Of a stretch of 6,156 bases of DNA, positions 1-6,156 are shown in pieces. This DNA comes from Thiolapillus brandeum (GTDB taxonomy: Bacteria; Pseudomonadota; Gammaproteobacteria; Chromatiales; Chromatiaceae). The number at the start of each line of letters is the position of its first letter. Position 1 is the stretch's first letter. The notes beneath the pieces were generated by a model. The model had not been told where the DNA came from and searched no databases. It saw only the letters and a program-made list of their open reading frames with translations. The stretch spans positions 1 through 6,156 of the forward strand of contig DRLF01000316.1 in NCBI GenBank assembly GCA_011051425.1, in the 5' to 3' direction. Position numbers and translations under genes: made by a program.

Positions 1-1212
1 AGCCAGCACATCGGTGCTCCTGCCCGGGCAGTGGTCAAAAAAGGGGAAGAGGTCGTGAGAGGCCAACCTGTGGCCACTGCCAGTGGCGACGTTTCCGTAC
101 CCGTACACGCACCGGCCACGGGTCGCATCAAAGGTATCGAGCCTGTCACCACTGCCAGGGGCGTGAAGGAAAATGCCATCCTGCTGGAGGTCTTCGAAGC
201 CTCCACCCAGGAAGTGCTGTGGCAAACCCCGCAACGACCTGAAGAAATGGGTAGGGCTCAACTGCTGCTGGCCATACAGGATGCCGGCCTGGTGGGACTG
301 GGTGGTGCAGCCTTCCCTTCCCACATCAAGCTGCGTATTCCTGAGGACAAGGCGGTCGATACCCTGGTCATCAACGGCTGCGAATGCGAACCCTATCTGA
401 GCTGCGATCACCGCACCATGCTCGAATATCCCAGGGATCTGATACGCGGCATCGGTTACGCCATGCAGGCTTCGGGAACGAGCAAAGCCATCATCGGCGT
501 GGAAGACAACAAGATGGATGCGGTGCAGGTGCTGCAGGAACACCTCCAGGGGCACGGGCACATTTCCGTTCAGGCCGTGGAAACCAAGTATCCCCAGGGC
601 TCGGAGAAAATGCTCATCCAGTCACTCCTCAACCGCAAGGTGCCTGCAGGCGGCATCCCGGCCGATATCGGGGTGGTGGTAAACAACGTGGGCACCATGG
701 CGGCGCTTGGCAGGCTGCTGCCCAAGGGCCAGGGCCTGATAGAGAGAATCATCACTGTTACCGGCCCCGGGGTAAAAAGACCCGGCAACTACCTGGTGCC
801 CATCGGCACGCCGATCGGTTTCATACTGGAGCATGTCGGCTACCAGGGTGGCGTGAACGAATTCATCCTGGGTGGGCCGATGATGGGACCTGCCGTGTCT
901 TCCCTGGACACGCCCGTCACCAAGGGCACATCCGGCCTGCTGGTTCTCAACGAACCGGGCATACGGGAGGAAACCCGCAAGATATGGCCCTGCATCAAGT
1001 GCGCACGCTGCGTGTCTGCCTGTCCCATGCACCTCAATCCGGCACAACTGGGGCAACTGGCAGCTGCCGCACGATACGGGGAAATGGCTGAAAGCTACAA
1101 CCTGAATCACTGTTTCGAATGCGGCTGCTGTTCCTATGTCTGCCCATCCAATATCCCCCTGGTGCAGTATTTCCGCATCGCCAAGGCCATCAACCGGGAG
1201 CAGGCCGCATGA
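1..1212 (+). CDS. rsxC: Electron transport complex subunit RsxC/RnfC (5' end missing)
   Basis: Peripheral subunit of the Rnf/Rsx complex; the family binds FMN and NADH and passes electrons through two 4Fe-4S clusters. The frame is open from base 1 (SQHIGAP...), and recalled alignment with E. coli RsxC places this near its residue 48, so roughly 45-50 residues lie outside the window. The GTG at 31 is an internal valine, not the start. Counting from base 1: a biotinyl/lipoyl-like N-terminal domain (RGQP 20-23, HAPATG 36-41), the glycine-rich GLGGAAFP motif 99-106, NGCECEPY 125-132 and VEDNK typical of the complex I 51 kDa-like fold, then an SLBB-like stretch around 225-280. Two ferredoxin motifs follow: C331, C334, C337, C341 and C371, C374, C377, C381, with an extra cysteine at 376. 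The protein stops about 22 residues after the last cysteine, so it lacks the long Ala/Lys-rich tail of E. coli RsxC. Its TGA overlaps the rsxD ATG. Confidence 0.96.
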   Translation, partial: SQHIGAPARAVVKKGEEVVRGQPVATASGDVSVPVHAPATGRIKGIEPVTTARGVKENAILLEVFEASTQEVLWQTPQRPEEMGRAQLLLAIQDAGLVGLGGAAFPSHIKLRIPEDKAVDTLVINGCECEPYLSCDHRTMLEYPRDLIRGIGYAMQASGTSKAIIGVEDNKMDAVQVLQEHLQGHGHISVQAVETKYPQGSEKMLIQSLLNRKVPAGGIPADIGVVVNNVGTMAALGRLLPKGQGLIERIITVTGPGVKRPGNYLVPIGTPIGFILEHVGYQGGVNEFILGGPMMGPAVSSLDTPVTKGTSGLLVLNEPGIREETRKIWPCIKCARCVSACPMHLNPAQLGQLAAAARYGEMAESYNLNHCFECGCCSYVCPSNIPLVQYFRIAKAINREQAA

Positions 1213-2246
1213 AGAAACAACCCCAGGTAGAGCTGCGCACCACGCCGCACATGCATGCACCCCAGGACGTGGTGGTGATCATGCGCAACGTGGTCCTGGC
1301 CCTGCTGCCCATTGCGGGCTGGTCCGTGTGGCAGTTCGGCATCAGTTCCCTGGCGCTGCTGCTCACGTCGGTACTTGCCTGTCTGCTCACCGAAAGAGCG
1401 TTCAGCGGCAGCGAGGGCAATACGCTGGGTGACTGGTCAGCCACTATCACCGGACTCCTGCTGGGTCTGACCCTGCCCCCGGCATTCCCCCTGTGGATGA
1501 CGGCGGTGGCGGCCTTCATCGCCATCGCCATGGGAAAGGTCATGTTCGGCGGTCTGGGCATGAATGTCTTCAATCCGGCCCTGGTAGGCCGCGCCTTCGT
1601 GCAGGCTGCCTTCCCCGTGGCCATCACCACCTGGACACCCGCACTGTTCGAAGGACGTTTCAGCAGTTTCATTCCTTCAACGCTGACACCGCCATTTCTC
1701 ATCCCCAATCCGGTCGGCGACTGGAACACCCGGGTCGCGGTGGATGCCTTTACCGGGGCCACGCCCCTGGCGCTGCACAAATTCGAGGGTGTCAGCACAC
1801 CCGTCATGGACCTGTTCCTGGGGACTGCAACGGGTTCTGCAGGTGAGACTTCCGCGTTGATCATCCTGCTCTGCGGACTGTATCTGGCCATGCGCAACTT
1901 CCTTGACTGGCGCATTCCCCTGTTCGTCATGCTTGGCGCGGCAGCGGCGGCCGGTCTCTTTCACGCCATCGACCCGCAGCGCTATCCGGAACCCCTGTTC
2001 ATGCTTTTCTCCGGGGGTCTCATGCTGGGCGCCTGGTTCATGGCAACGGACATGGTGGGCTCTCCCGTCACTACCCTGGGAGTCATCGTCTACGGTTTGC
2101 TCATCGGCGTGCTGACGGTCACCATCCGCCTGTTTGGAGGACTGACCGAAGGCGTCATGTATGCCATCCTGCTGGCCAACGCCGCGACACCGCTGATCGA
2201 CCAGTACACCCAGCCCCGCGTGTTCGGCCAGAGTAAAAGCTCATGA
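1209..2246 (+). CDS. rsxD: Electron transport complex subunit RsxD/RnfD
   Basis: Integral membrane, covalently flavinylated subunit of the Rnf/Rsx complex, homologous to NqrB. It has 345 residues, close to the usual length of about 350. The start is the ATG at 1209, which overlaps the rsxC stop as ATGA and has GGGAG at 1196-1200 eight bases upstream. An upstream in-frame ATG at 1119 lies inside rsxC and would add a non-homologous leader, so I rejected it. Multiple hydrophobic segments are visible, for example around 22-40, 45-62, 78-110, 215-228, 236-252, 262-280 and 287-308. The family motifs GGLGMNVFNPALVGRAF (about 114-130), ATDMVGSP (279-286) and TEGVMYAILLANAATPLID (313-331) are present. 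DAFTGAT ends at T185, the expected phosphoester FMN-linkage threonine (T187 in E. coli by recalled numbering). FMN attachment normally needs the ApbE flavin transferase, which is not in this window. Confidence 0.97.
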   Translation: MKKQPQVELRTTPHMHAPQDVVVIMRNVVLALLPIAGWSVWQFGISSLALLLTSVLACLLTERAFSGSEGNTLGDWSATITGLLLGLTLPPAFPLWMTAVAAFIAIAMGKVMFGGLGMNVFNPALVGRAFVQAAFPVAITTWTPALFEGRFSSFIPSTLTPPFLIPNPVGDWNTRVAVDAFTGATPLALHKFEGVSTPVMDLFLGTATGSAGETSALIILLCGLYLAMRNFLDWRIPLFVMLGAAAAAGLFHAIDPQRYPEPLFMLFSGGLMLGAWFMATDMVGSPVTTLGVIVYGLLIGVLTVTIRLFGGLTEGVMYAILLANAATPLIDQYTQPRVFGQSKSS

Positions 2247-2926
2247 ATACAGAATCCGCGCAAGTACAGCAACCCAGCACACCCGCCAGCCATATCATTG
2301 CGGTACTTACCGGCATTGCCATGATTTCCGGCTTCCTGGTCGTGCTGACCTCACAGCTGACAGCCCCCTTTATTGCAGAGAACCAGCGGATTGCCATCGA
2401 GGCGGCAGTCACCAGGGTCATTCCCGGCAGTGTCAGCCACAAGGAATTCATACTCTCGGATGACGGTCTGAAACCTGCGGAAAAAGGCGCGGAAGGACAG
2501 CGCATCTACGCCGGTTACGATGCCAGTGGCAAGCTGCTGGGCGTCGCAGCCAAGGCCGCTGCCCAGGGTTATGGCGGCATGATCTATCTGCTGTACGGCT
2601 ATGACCCGGCATGTGAATGCATCCGCGGTATCAAGGTACTGAAAATGGCCGAAACACCGGGGCTGGGTGACAAGATCATCAAGGATCCGGATTTCCAGGC
2701 CAACTTCGACAGGCTGGATGCCCGCCTGGATCCCAGCCACATGGCGCTGCTCCATCCCATCGTGACCGTCAAGCACGGCAGCAAGAAAGAAGCCTGGGAA
2801 GTGGACGCCATCTCCGGGGCAACCATCTCGTCCAAGGCAGTGGGCAAAGCCCTCAACCGGTCGGCCCAGTCCCTCCTGCCCAGACTGCTGCCCCTCATCG
2901 GTGAACTGGAGGTGGCAGGAAAATGA
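2243..2926 (+). CDS. rsxG: Electron transport complex subunit RsxG/RnfG
   Basis: Membrane-anchored FMN-binding subunit of the Rnf/Rsx complex, homologous to NqrC, with its flavin domain on the periplasmic side. It has 227 residues, slightly longer than the E. coli form (about 206). One transmembrane helix is visible near residues 18-40, after a polar N-terminus. The FMN-binding domain follows, with GYGG (109-112), ETPGLGDKI (137-145) and the flavinylation motif SGAT at 191-194. T194 is the predicted covalent FMN attachment site. Relative to E. coli, the segment between ETPGLG and SGAT differs (DPDFQANFDRLDARL and after) and resembles RnfG proteins of other phyla. An unusual Cys-Glu-Cys (C124, C126) sits in the periplasmic domain. 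The ATG at 2243 overlaps the rsxD stop as ATGA; no strong Shine-Dalgarno is visible upstream, so expression probably relies on coupling. Confidence 0.96.
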   Translation: MNTESAQVQQPSTPASHIIAVLTGIAMISGFLVVLTSQLTAPFIAENQRIAIEAAVTRVIPGSVSHKEFILSDDGLKPAEKGAEGQRIYAGYDASGKLLGVAAKAAAQGYGGMIYLLYGYDPACECIRGIKVLKMAETPGLGDKIIKDPDFQANFDRLDARLDPSHMALLHPIVTVKHGSKKEAWEVDAISGATISSKAVGKALNRSAQSLLPRLLPLIGELEVAGK

Positions 2927-3567
2927 GCCGCAGAACCGACAACCGCATCACCTGGGAGACCTTCTCCGAAGGGCTGTGGAAGGAAAACCCGGTATTCGTG
3001 ATGCTGCTGGGCATGTGTCCGGTACTGGCGGTCACCAATTCCGCCATCAATGCCCTGGCCATGGGTCTGGCAACGACCTTTGTACTGGTGGCTTCCGGCG
3101 CGCTGGTGTCCCTGCTGCGCAGCTTTATCCCCAAGCAGGTGCGCATCGCCACCTACATCGTGATCATCGCCACTTTTGTCACCATGGTGGACTATGTCAT
3201 TCAGGCCATTTCCCTGGACCTCTACAATGCGCTGGGCGCTTTCATCCAGCTTATCGTCGTCAACTGCATCATCCTCGGGCGCGCCGAAGCCTATGCCTCG
3301 AAACACCGGCCATTGAAGTCCATCGTCAATGCGCTGGGCATGGGTACGGGCTTCACCTTTGCCCTGCTCTGCCTGGGTGTGGTGCGGGAAGTGCTGGGTT
3401 CGGGCAGCCTGTTTGGTATCTCCCTGTTCGGCGATCACTTCCAGCCCTGGGTGGTAATGGTGCTGCCCGCCGGTGGCTTCATCGTTCTCGGCGCCTGGCT
3501 GCTGCTGTTCGACTGGCTGAAACAGCGCCAGGCCCTGCCACAGGAGGAGAAAGCCCATGCAGGCTGA
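2923..3567 (+). CDS. rsxE: Electron transport complex subunit RsxE/RnfE
   Basis: Integral membrane subunit of the Rnf/Rsx complex, homologous to NqrD and paired with RsxA as inverted half-barrels. Together they hold an intramembrane iron-sulfur site, according to published Rnf and Nqr structures. It has 214 residues, with about six hydrophobic helices (roughly 24-40, 45-65, 75-95, 104-118, 135-155 and 178-200). The two family cysteines are present: C32 in GMCPVLAVTNS and C115 in VVNCIILGRAEA. The ATG at 2923 overlaps the rsxG stop as ATGA, with GGAGG at 2908-2912 ten bases upstream. The C-terminal tail (QRQALPQEEKAHAG) is hydrophilic and short. The 3' end overlaps rsxA by 11 bases. Confidence 0.97.
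   Translation: MSRRTDNRITWETFSEGLWKENPVFVMLLGMCPVLAVTNSAINALAMGLATTFVLVASGALVSLLRSFIPKQVRIATYIVIIATFVTMVDYVIQAISLDLYNALGAFIQLIVVNCIILGRAEAYASKHRPLKSIVNALGMGTGFTFALLCLGVVREVLGSGSLFGISLFGDHFQPWVVMVLPAGGFIVLGAWLLLFDWLKQRQALPQEEKAHAG
3542..3547 (+). promoter_or_regulatory. Ribosome binding site of rsxA
   Basis: A perfect AGGAGG lies nine bases before the ATG at 3557, inside the coding end of rsxE. It fixes the rsxA start and suggests rsxA can be translated independently as well as by coupling with rsxE. Confidence 0.8.
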
Positions 3568-4144
3568 TTCCCTGAGTTTCATCTTCCTCAACACCGTGCT
3601 GGCCAACAATTTTGTGCTGGCCATGTTCCTGGGCCTGTGCCCCTTCCTTGGTGTTTCCGGCAAGCTCAGCACAGCCATCCCCATGGGCTTGGCAACCCTG
3701 TTCGTGATGCTCGTGAGTTCCGTATCCGCCTATGGCGTCAACCTGCTGCTGGTGGCGCTGGATATCGAATTCCTGCGCCTCATCGCCTATATCGCCATCA
3801 TTGCCAGCGCCGTGCAACTGGTGGAAATGAGCCTGAAGAAATACAGCCCCGCCCTGTTCCGTTCCCTGGGCATCTTCCTGCCTTTGATCACCACCAATTG
3901 CGCCATATTGGGCCTGGCGCTGTTTCAGACGTTCCGCGATTACAACTTTGCCCAGTCCGTCACTTACGCCCTGGGAGCCGGCACCGGGTTTATACTTGCC
4001 ATAGCACTGATGGCGGGACTGAGAGAAAAGCTGGTGCTCTCCAAGCTCCCCACTGTTACCCAGGGTGCCGCACTCAGCCTCATGCTGGGTGGCCTGCTGT
4101 CACTGTCATTCATGGGGTTCGCCGGATTGGGAGGTGCACACTGA
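3557..4144 (+). CDS. rsxA: Electron transport complex subunit RsxA/RnfA
   Basis: Integral membrane subunit of the Rnf/Rsx complex, homologous to NqrE and partner of RsxE. It has 195 residues, the normal family length (about 193), with six predicted helices. The pair of iron-site cysteines is intact: C28 in LGLCPFLGVS and C115 in ITTNCAILG. ALGAGTGF (138-145) is also typical of the family and is echoed in RsxE as ALGMGTGF, reflecting their common ancestry. The ATG at 3557 lies inside the end of rsxE and is preceded by a perfect AGGAGG at 3542-3547, nine bases upstream. In enteric bacteria rsxA is the first gene of the operon; here it is the last known Rnf subunit gene. Its TGA overlaps the following small gene by one base. 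Confidence 0.97.
   Translation: MQADSLSFIFLNTVLANNFVLAMFLGLCPFLGVSGKLSTAIPMGLATLFVMLVSSVSAYGVNLLLVALDIEFLRLIAYIAIIASAVQLVEMSLKKYSPALFRSLGIFLPLITTNCAILGLALFQTFRDYNFAQSVTYALGAGTGFILAIALMAGLREKLVLSKLPTVTQGAALSLMLGGLLSLSFMGFAGLGGAH
4130..4136 (+). promoter_or_regulatory. Ribosome binding site of the small cysteine-rich gene
   Basis: GGAGGTG is fully complementary to the 16S rRNA 3' end and sits seven bases before the ATG at 4144, inside the last codons of rsxA. It is the strongest single piece of evidence that the 63-residue reading frame is translated. Confidence 0.78.
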
Positions 4145-4335
4145 TGTGGCAATACCTGGTAGCAATGTTGCTGGTTCCCCTGCTTCTGGTAGGGTGGCTG
4201 GTAATACAACAGATCGGCAGAAATTTTGCCCGGTCACATCCGGAACTGGGCGCCTACCGGGAAGAAGGTGGCGGATGTGGCAAGTCATGCGGCTGCAAAG
4301 GTGGTAGCTGTCAACGCAAAGGGGAAAGCGACTGA
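4144..4335 (+). CDS. Small cysteine-rich single-helix membrane protein coupled to rsxA
   Basis: Predicted 63-residue protein whose family I do not firmly recognise. The N-terminus is one strong hydrophobic helix (about residues 4-22: YLVAMLLVPLLLVGWLVI). A polar amphipathic linker follows (QQIGRNFARSHPELGAYREE), then a glycine/cysteine-rich tail with C45, C49, C51 and C56 (pattern C-x3-C-x-C-x4-C) and a basic/acidic end. It is very probably a real gene: its ATG overlaps the rsxA stop as TGATG, and GGAGGTG at 4130-4136 is a perfect seven-base Shine-Dalgarno with seven bases of spacing. The layout resembles NqrM (DUF539), which is needed for Na+-NQR maturation, and also the FeoB-associated Cys-rich membrane proteins; I see no motif that settles either. 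Inferred role: metal or iron handling for, or assembly of, the intramembrane Fe-S site of RsxA/RsxE. The helix without a cleavable signal suggests an inner-membrane protein; which side the tail faces cannot be told. Confidence 0.82.
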   Translation: MWQYLVAMLLVPLLLVGWLVIQQIGRNFARSHPELGAYREEGGGCGKSCGCKGGSCQRKGESD

Positions 4336-4404
4336 TGCACGGCCATACCTGAACAGGGTTACCCGTCGCAAACAGCATCCCCCAGAACTTGAGCAGGTAA
4401 TACG
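4336..4404 (+). other. Intergenic gap between the rnf cluster and ppsA
   Basis: This 69-base gap is the only non-coding stretch in the window. I see no stem-loop with a T-run that would act as a terminator and no convincing -35/-10 pair. ppsA may therefore be read through from the rnf operon, or have a promoter that does not match the sigma-70 consensus or lies inside the small gene. An ATG at 4335-4337 (TGATG with the preceding stop) opens only a five-codon frame. Confidence 0.5.
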
Positions 4405-6156
4405 ATGAACAAGGCTGACACGCAATTGAACGAGGATAAACTCATGCTGGAACAGATCGTCTGGTTCGAAAATCTGTCCATGGACTACCTCCCCCAGGTG
4501 GGCGGCAAGAATGCTTCCCTGGGGGAGATGATCAGCAATCTGTCCGGCGCAGGTGTCAGGGTGCCCGGTGGCTTTGCCACCACCGCCCAGGCATTTCGCG
4601 ACTTTCTCAGCCACAACCAGCTCAAGCAGCGCATCGATCCCCTGCTGCACCGCCTCGATGTGACCGATGTGCTTGCACTGGCCGAAGCAGGCAAGACCAT
4701 ACGCCAGTGGGTCATGGAAGAACCCCTGCCGGAAGCACTGGAAATCGCCGTGACCGCCGCCTACAGGAAGATGTACGCCGATGGTGAACCGCCGGCAGTT
4801 GCCGTGCGCTCCTCCGCGACTGCGGAAGATCTGCCGGATGCCTCTTTCGCCGGCCAGCAGGAGACCTATCTCAACGTCGTCGGCCTGGAAGAAGTGCTGC
4901 GCGCCATCCGCAAGGTCTTTGCCTCTCTGTACAATGATCGCGCCATCGCCTATCGCGTGCACCAGGGTTTCGATCACGACAATGTCGCCCTGTCTGCGGG
5001 CATACAACGCATGGCCCGCTCGGACATTGGAGCCGCCGGCGTCATGTTCACCCTGGACACGGAATCCGGCTTCCGCGACGTGGTTTTCATCACCAGCAGT
5101 TACAGCCTGGGCGAAACCGTGGTGCAGGGCGCGGTGAACCCGGACGAGTTCTACGTACACAAGGAAAACCTGGCTGCCGGCCGGCCTGCCATCCTGCGCC
5201 GCAGCCTCGGCAGCAAAGCCATCAAGATGATTTACGGCGACGGGGGTGGCGTGGAAACCGTGGACGTGGCCGACGGGGACAGGCAGCATTTCTCCCTGAA
5301 CCAGGAGCAGGTGGAACAGCTTGCCCGGTATGCCGTCATCATCGAGAAGCATTACGGCCGTCCCATGGACATCGAGTGGGCGCTGGACGGCCAGGACGGG
5401 GAGCTCTACATCCTGCAGGCGCGTCCCGAGACCGTGGAAAGCCGCGTCAGGAGCGGGCACAACGACCGCTTCACCCTCCTCGAATCGGGCAAGGAACTGT
5501 GCCGCGGACGGGCCATCGGTCAGCGCATCGGATCAGGCAAGACAAAAGTCATCCAGCACGCCAGCGAAATGTCGCGGGTGCAGGAAGGCGATGTGCTGGT
5601 CACGGACATGACAGATCCGGACTGGGAACCCATCATGCAGCGCGCCGCCGCCATCGTCACCAACCGGGGAGGACGTACCTGCCATGCCGCCATTATCGCC
5701 CGCGAGCTGGGCATACCTGCGGTGGTGGGCTGTGGTGACGCGACCGAGCAGATTCCCGAAGGTCAGCCCGTGACTGTTTCCTGTGCCGAAGGCGATGACG
5801 GCATCATCTATGACGGCCTGCTGAAGTACGAAGTACACAACAGCGAGGCAGGCACCCTGCCCGAGCTGCCGACCAAGATCATGATGAACGTCGGCAACCC
5901 CAGCCGGGCATTCTCCTTTTCCAGCATCCCCAATGCCGGCGTGGGCCTCGCCCGCCTGGAATTCATCATCAACAACACCATCGGCATCCATCCCAGGGCA
6001 TTGCTGGAATACAACCAACTGCCAGATGAACTAAAGCAACCCATCAGCGCCCGTATCGCCGGCTATGACAGCCCGGTGGATTTCTACGTGGAAAAGCTCG
6101 TTGAAGGCATGGCAACCCTCGCCGCCGCTTTCCGCGACCACCCGGTGATCATCCGC
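4405..6156 (+). CDS. ppsA: Phosphoenolpyruvate synthase (pyruvate, water dikinase), 3' end missing
   Basis: Cytosolic enzyme converting pyruvate, ATP and water to PEP, AMP and phosphate, used in gluconeogenesis from C3 compounds. The frame is open for 584 codons to the window edge; E. coli PpsA has 792, so about 205-210 residues are missing. Visible, numbered from ATG 4405: the ATP-binding domain with [11 protein letters not shown] (32-42) and [20 protein letters not shown] (about 134-153), [10 protein letters not shown], and [10 protein letters not shown] plus LQARPETV, which close that domain. The swivelling phosphohistidine domain has [20 protein letters not shown], with catalytic H427 (E. 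coli H421). The PEP/pyruvate TIM barrel begins with MMNVGNP and [10 protein letters not shown]; its catalytic cysteine region lies outside. The start is uncertain: ATG 4405 has AGCAGG seven bases upstream, while ATG 4444 (MLEQIVWF...) has GAGGA seven bases upstream and gives a length closer to some homologs. No stop or frameshift is visible. Confidence 0.97.
   Translation, partial: MNKADTQLNEDKLMLEQIVWFENLSMDYLPQVGGKNASLGEMISNLSGAGVRVPGGFATTAQAFRDFLSHNQLKQRIDPLLHRLDVTDVLALAEAGKTIRQWVMEEPLPEALEIAVTAAYRKMYADGEPPAVAVRSSATAEDLPDASFAGQQETYLNVVGLEEVLRAIRKVFASLYNDRAIAYRVHQGFDHDNVALSAGIQRMARSDIGAAGVMFTLDTESGFRDVVFITSSYSLGETVVQGAVNPDEFYVHKENLAAGRPAILRRSLGSKAIKMIYGDGGGVETVDVADGDRQHFSLNQEQVEQLARYAVIIEKHYGRPMDIEWALDGQDGELYILQARPETVESRVRSGHNDRFTLLESGKELCRGRAIGQRIGSGKTKVIQHASEMSRVQEGDVLVTDMTDPDWEPIMQRAAAIVTNRGGRTCHAAIIARELGIPAVVGCGDATEQIPEGQPVTVSCAEGDDGIIYDGLLKYEVHNSEAGTLPELPTKIMMNVGNPSRAFSFSSIPNAGVGLARLEFIINNTIGIHPRALLEYNQLPDELKQPISARIAGYDSPVDFYVEKLVEGMATLAAAFRDHPVIIR
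4432..4436 (+). promoter_or_regulatory. Possible ribosome binding site for an alternative ppsA start at 4444
   Basis: GAGGA lies seven bases before an in-frame ATG at 4444. The 13 codons between 4405 and 4444 are A-rich and hydrophilic, unlike the surrounding coding sequence, so this shorter start is a serious alternative. The competing site for 4405 is AGCAGG at 4392-4397. Confidence 0.4.

Noticed and set aside
31..33. GTG as the start codon of RsxC
   Set aside because: Conserved RsxC sequence (QHIG) continues upstream of it to base 1, so the true start is outside the window.
384..1091. A 235-codon + strand open frame in another phase of rsxC
   Set aside because: It overlaps the conserved NADH/FMN and ferredoxin regions of rsxC, and its own product is Arg/Gly/His-rich with no domain; a frame shadow.
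2599..3684. A 361-codon - strand open frame opposite rsxG, rsxE and the start of rsxA
   Set aside because: It crosses three conserved genes on the other strand and its translation is low-complexity and His/Gln/Gly-rich without any family motif; an antisense shadow.
4335..4352. A tiny reading frame starting at ATG 4335 (TGATG with the stop of the small gene)
   Set aside because: It encodes only five residues (MHGHT) and has no dedicated ribosome binding site; probably chance.
4356..4364. GGGTTACCC palindrome in the gap before ppsA as a terminator or operator
   Set aside because: Four-base arms around a single base are too short for a hairpin terminator, there is no following T-run, and no second copy is seen.
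4285..5460. A long open frame (391 codons) on the - strand opposite ppsA
   Set aside because: It is antisense to a clearly conserved PEP synthase, has no recognisable domain, and its composition (rich in Gly, His, Val, Asp) is typical of the mirror frame of a GC-rich gene.

Overview
The window holds most of an Rnf/Rsx electron-transport operon followed by the first three quarters of a phosphoenolpyruvate synthase gene. All genes are on the + strand and packed head to tail. Sequence similarity and style (E. coli-like PpsA, short Rsx subunits, GC-rich third positions) point to a gammaproteobacterium of moderately high GC. I would guess a free-living or chemolithotrophic type rather than an enteric, but the window does not fix the genus.

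Layout: 1-1212 is rsxC without its N-terminal end, which lies left of the window. Then follow rsxD (1209-2246), rsxG (2243-2926), rsxE (2923-3567) and rsxA (3557-4144). Next is a 63-codon gene for a one-helix membrane protein with a four-cysteine tail (4144-4335), then a 69-base gap and ppsA (from 4405, or possibly 4444), which runs off the right edge. Every junction from rsxC to the small gene is an overlap: three ATGA overlaps of 4 bases, one of 11 bases, and one TGATG overlap of 1 base. This indicates a translationally coupled operon.

How the parts work together: Rnf/Rsx is a membrane complex that moves electrons between ferredoxin and NAD(H) while moving ions across the membrane, or, as Rsx in E. 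coli, reduces the SoxR [2Fe-2S] cluster. RsxC carries the NADH/FMN site and two ferredoxin-type 4Fe-4S motifs. RsxD and RsxG each carry a threonine that accepts covalent FMN. RsxA and RsxE are paired six-helix proteins, each with the two membrane cysteines of the intramembrane Fe-S site. All these key residues are visible, so the complex looks functional. The ferredoxin-facing subunit RnfB is not in the window; the order C-D-G-E-A suggests it may lie just upstream.

The least explained element is the small cysteine-rich membrane protein coupled to rsxA. Its position and architecture make it a candidate accessory or maturation factor for the complex, by analogy with NqrM of Na+-NQR, but this is inference. 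I saw no CRISPR arrays, mobile elements, tRNA or rRNA genes, and no convincing terminator or promoter.
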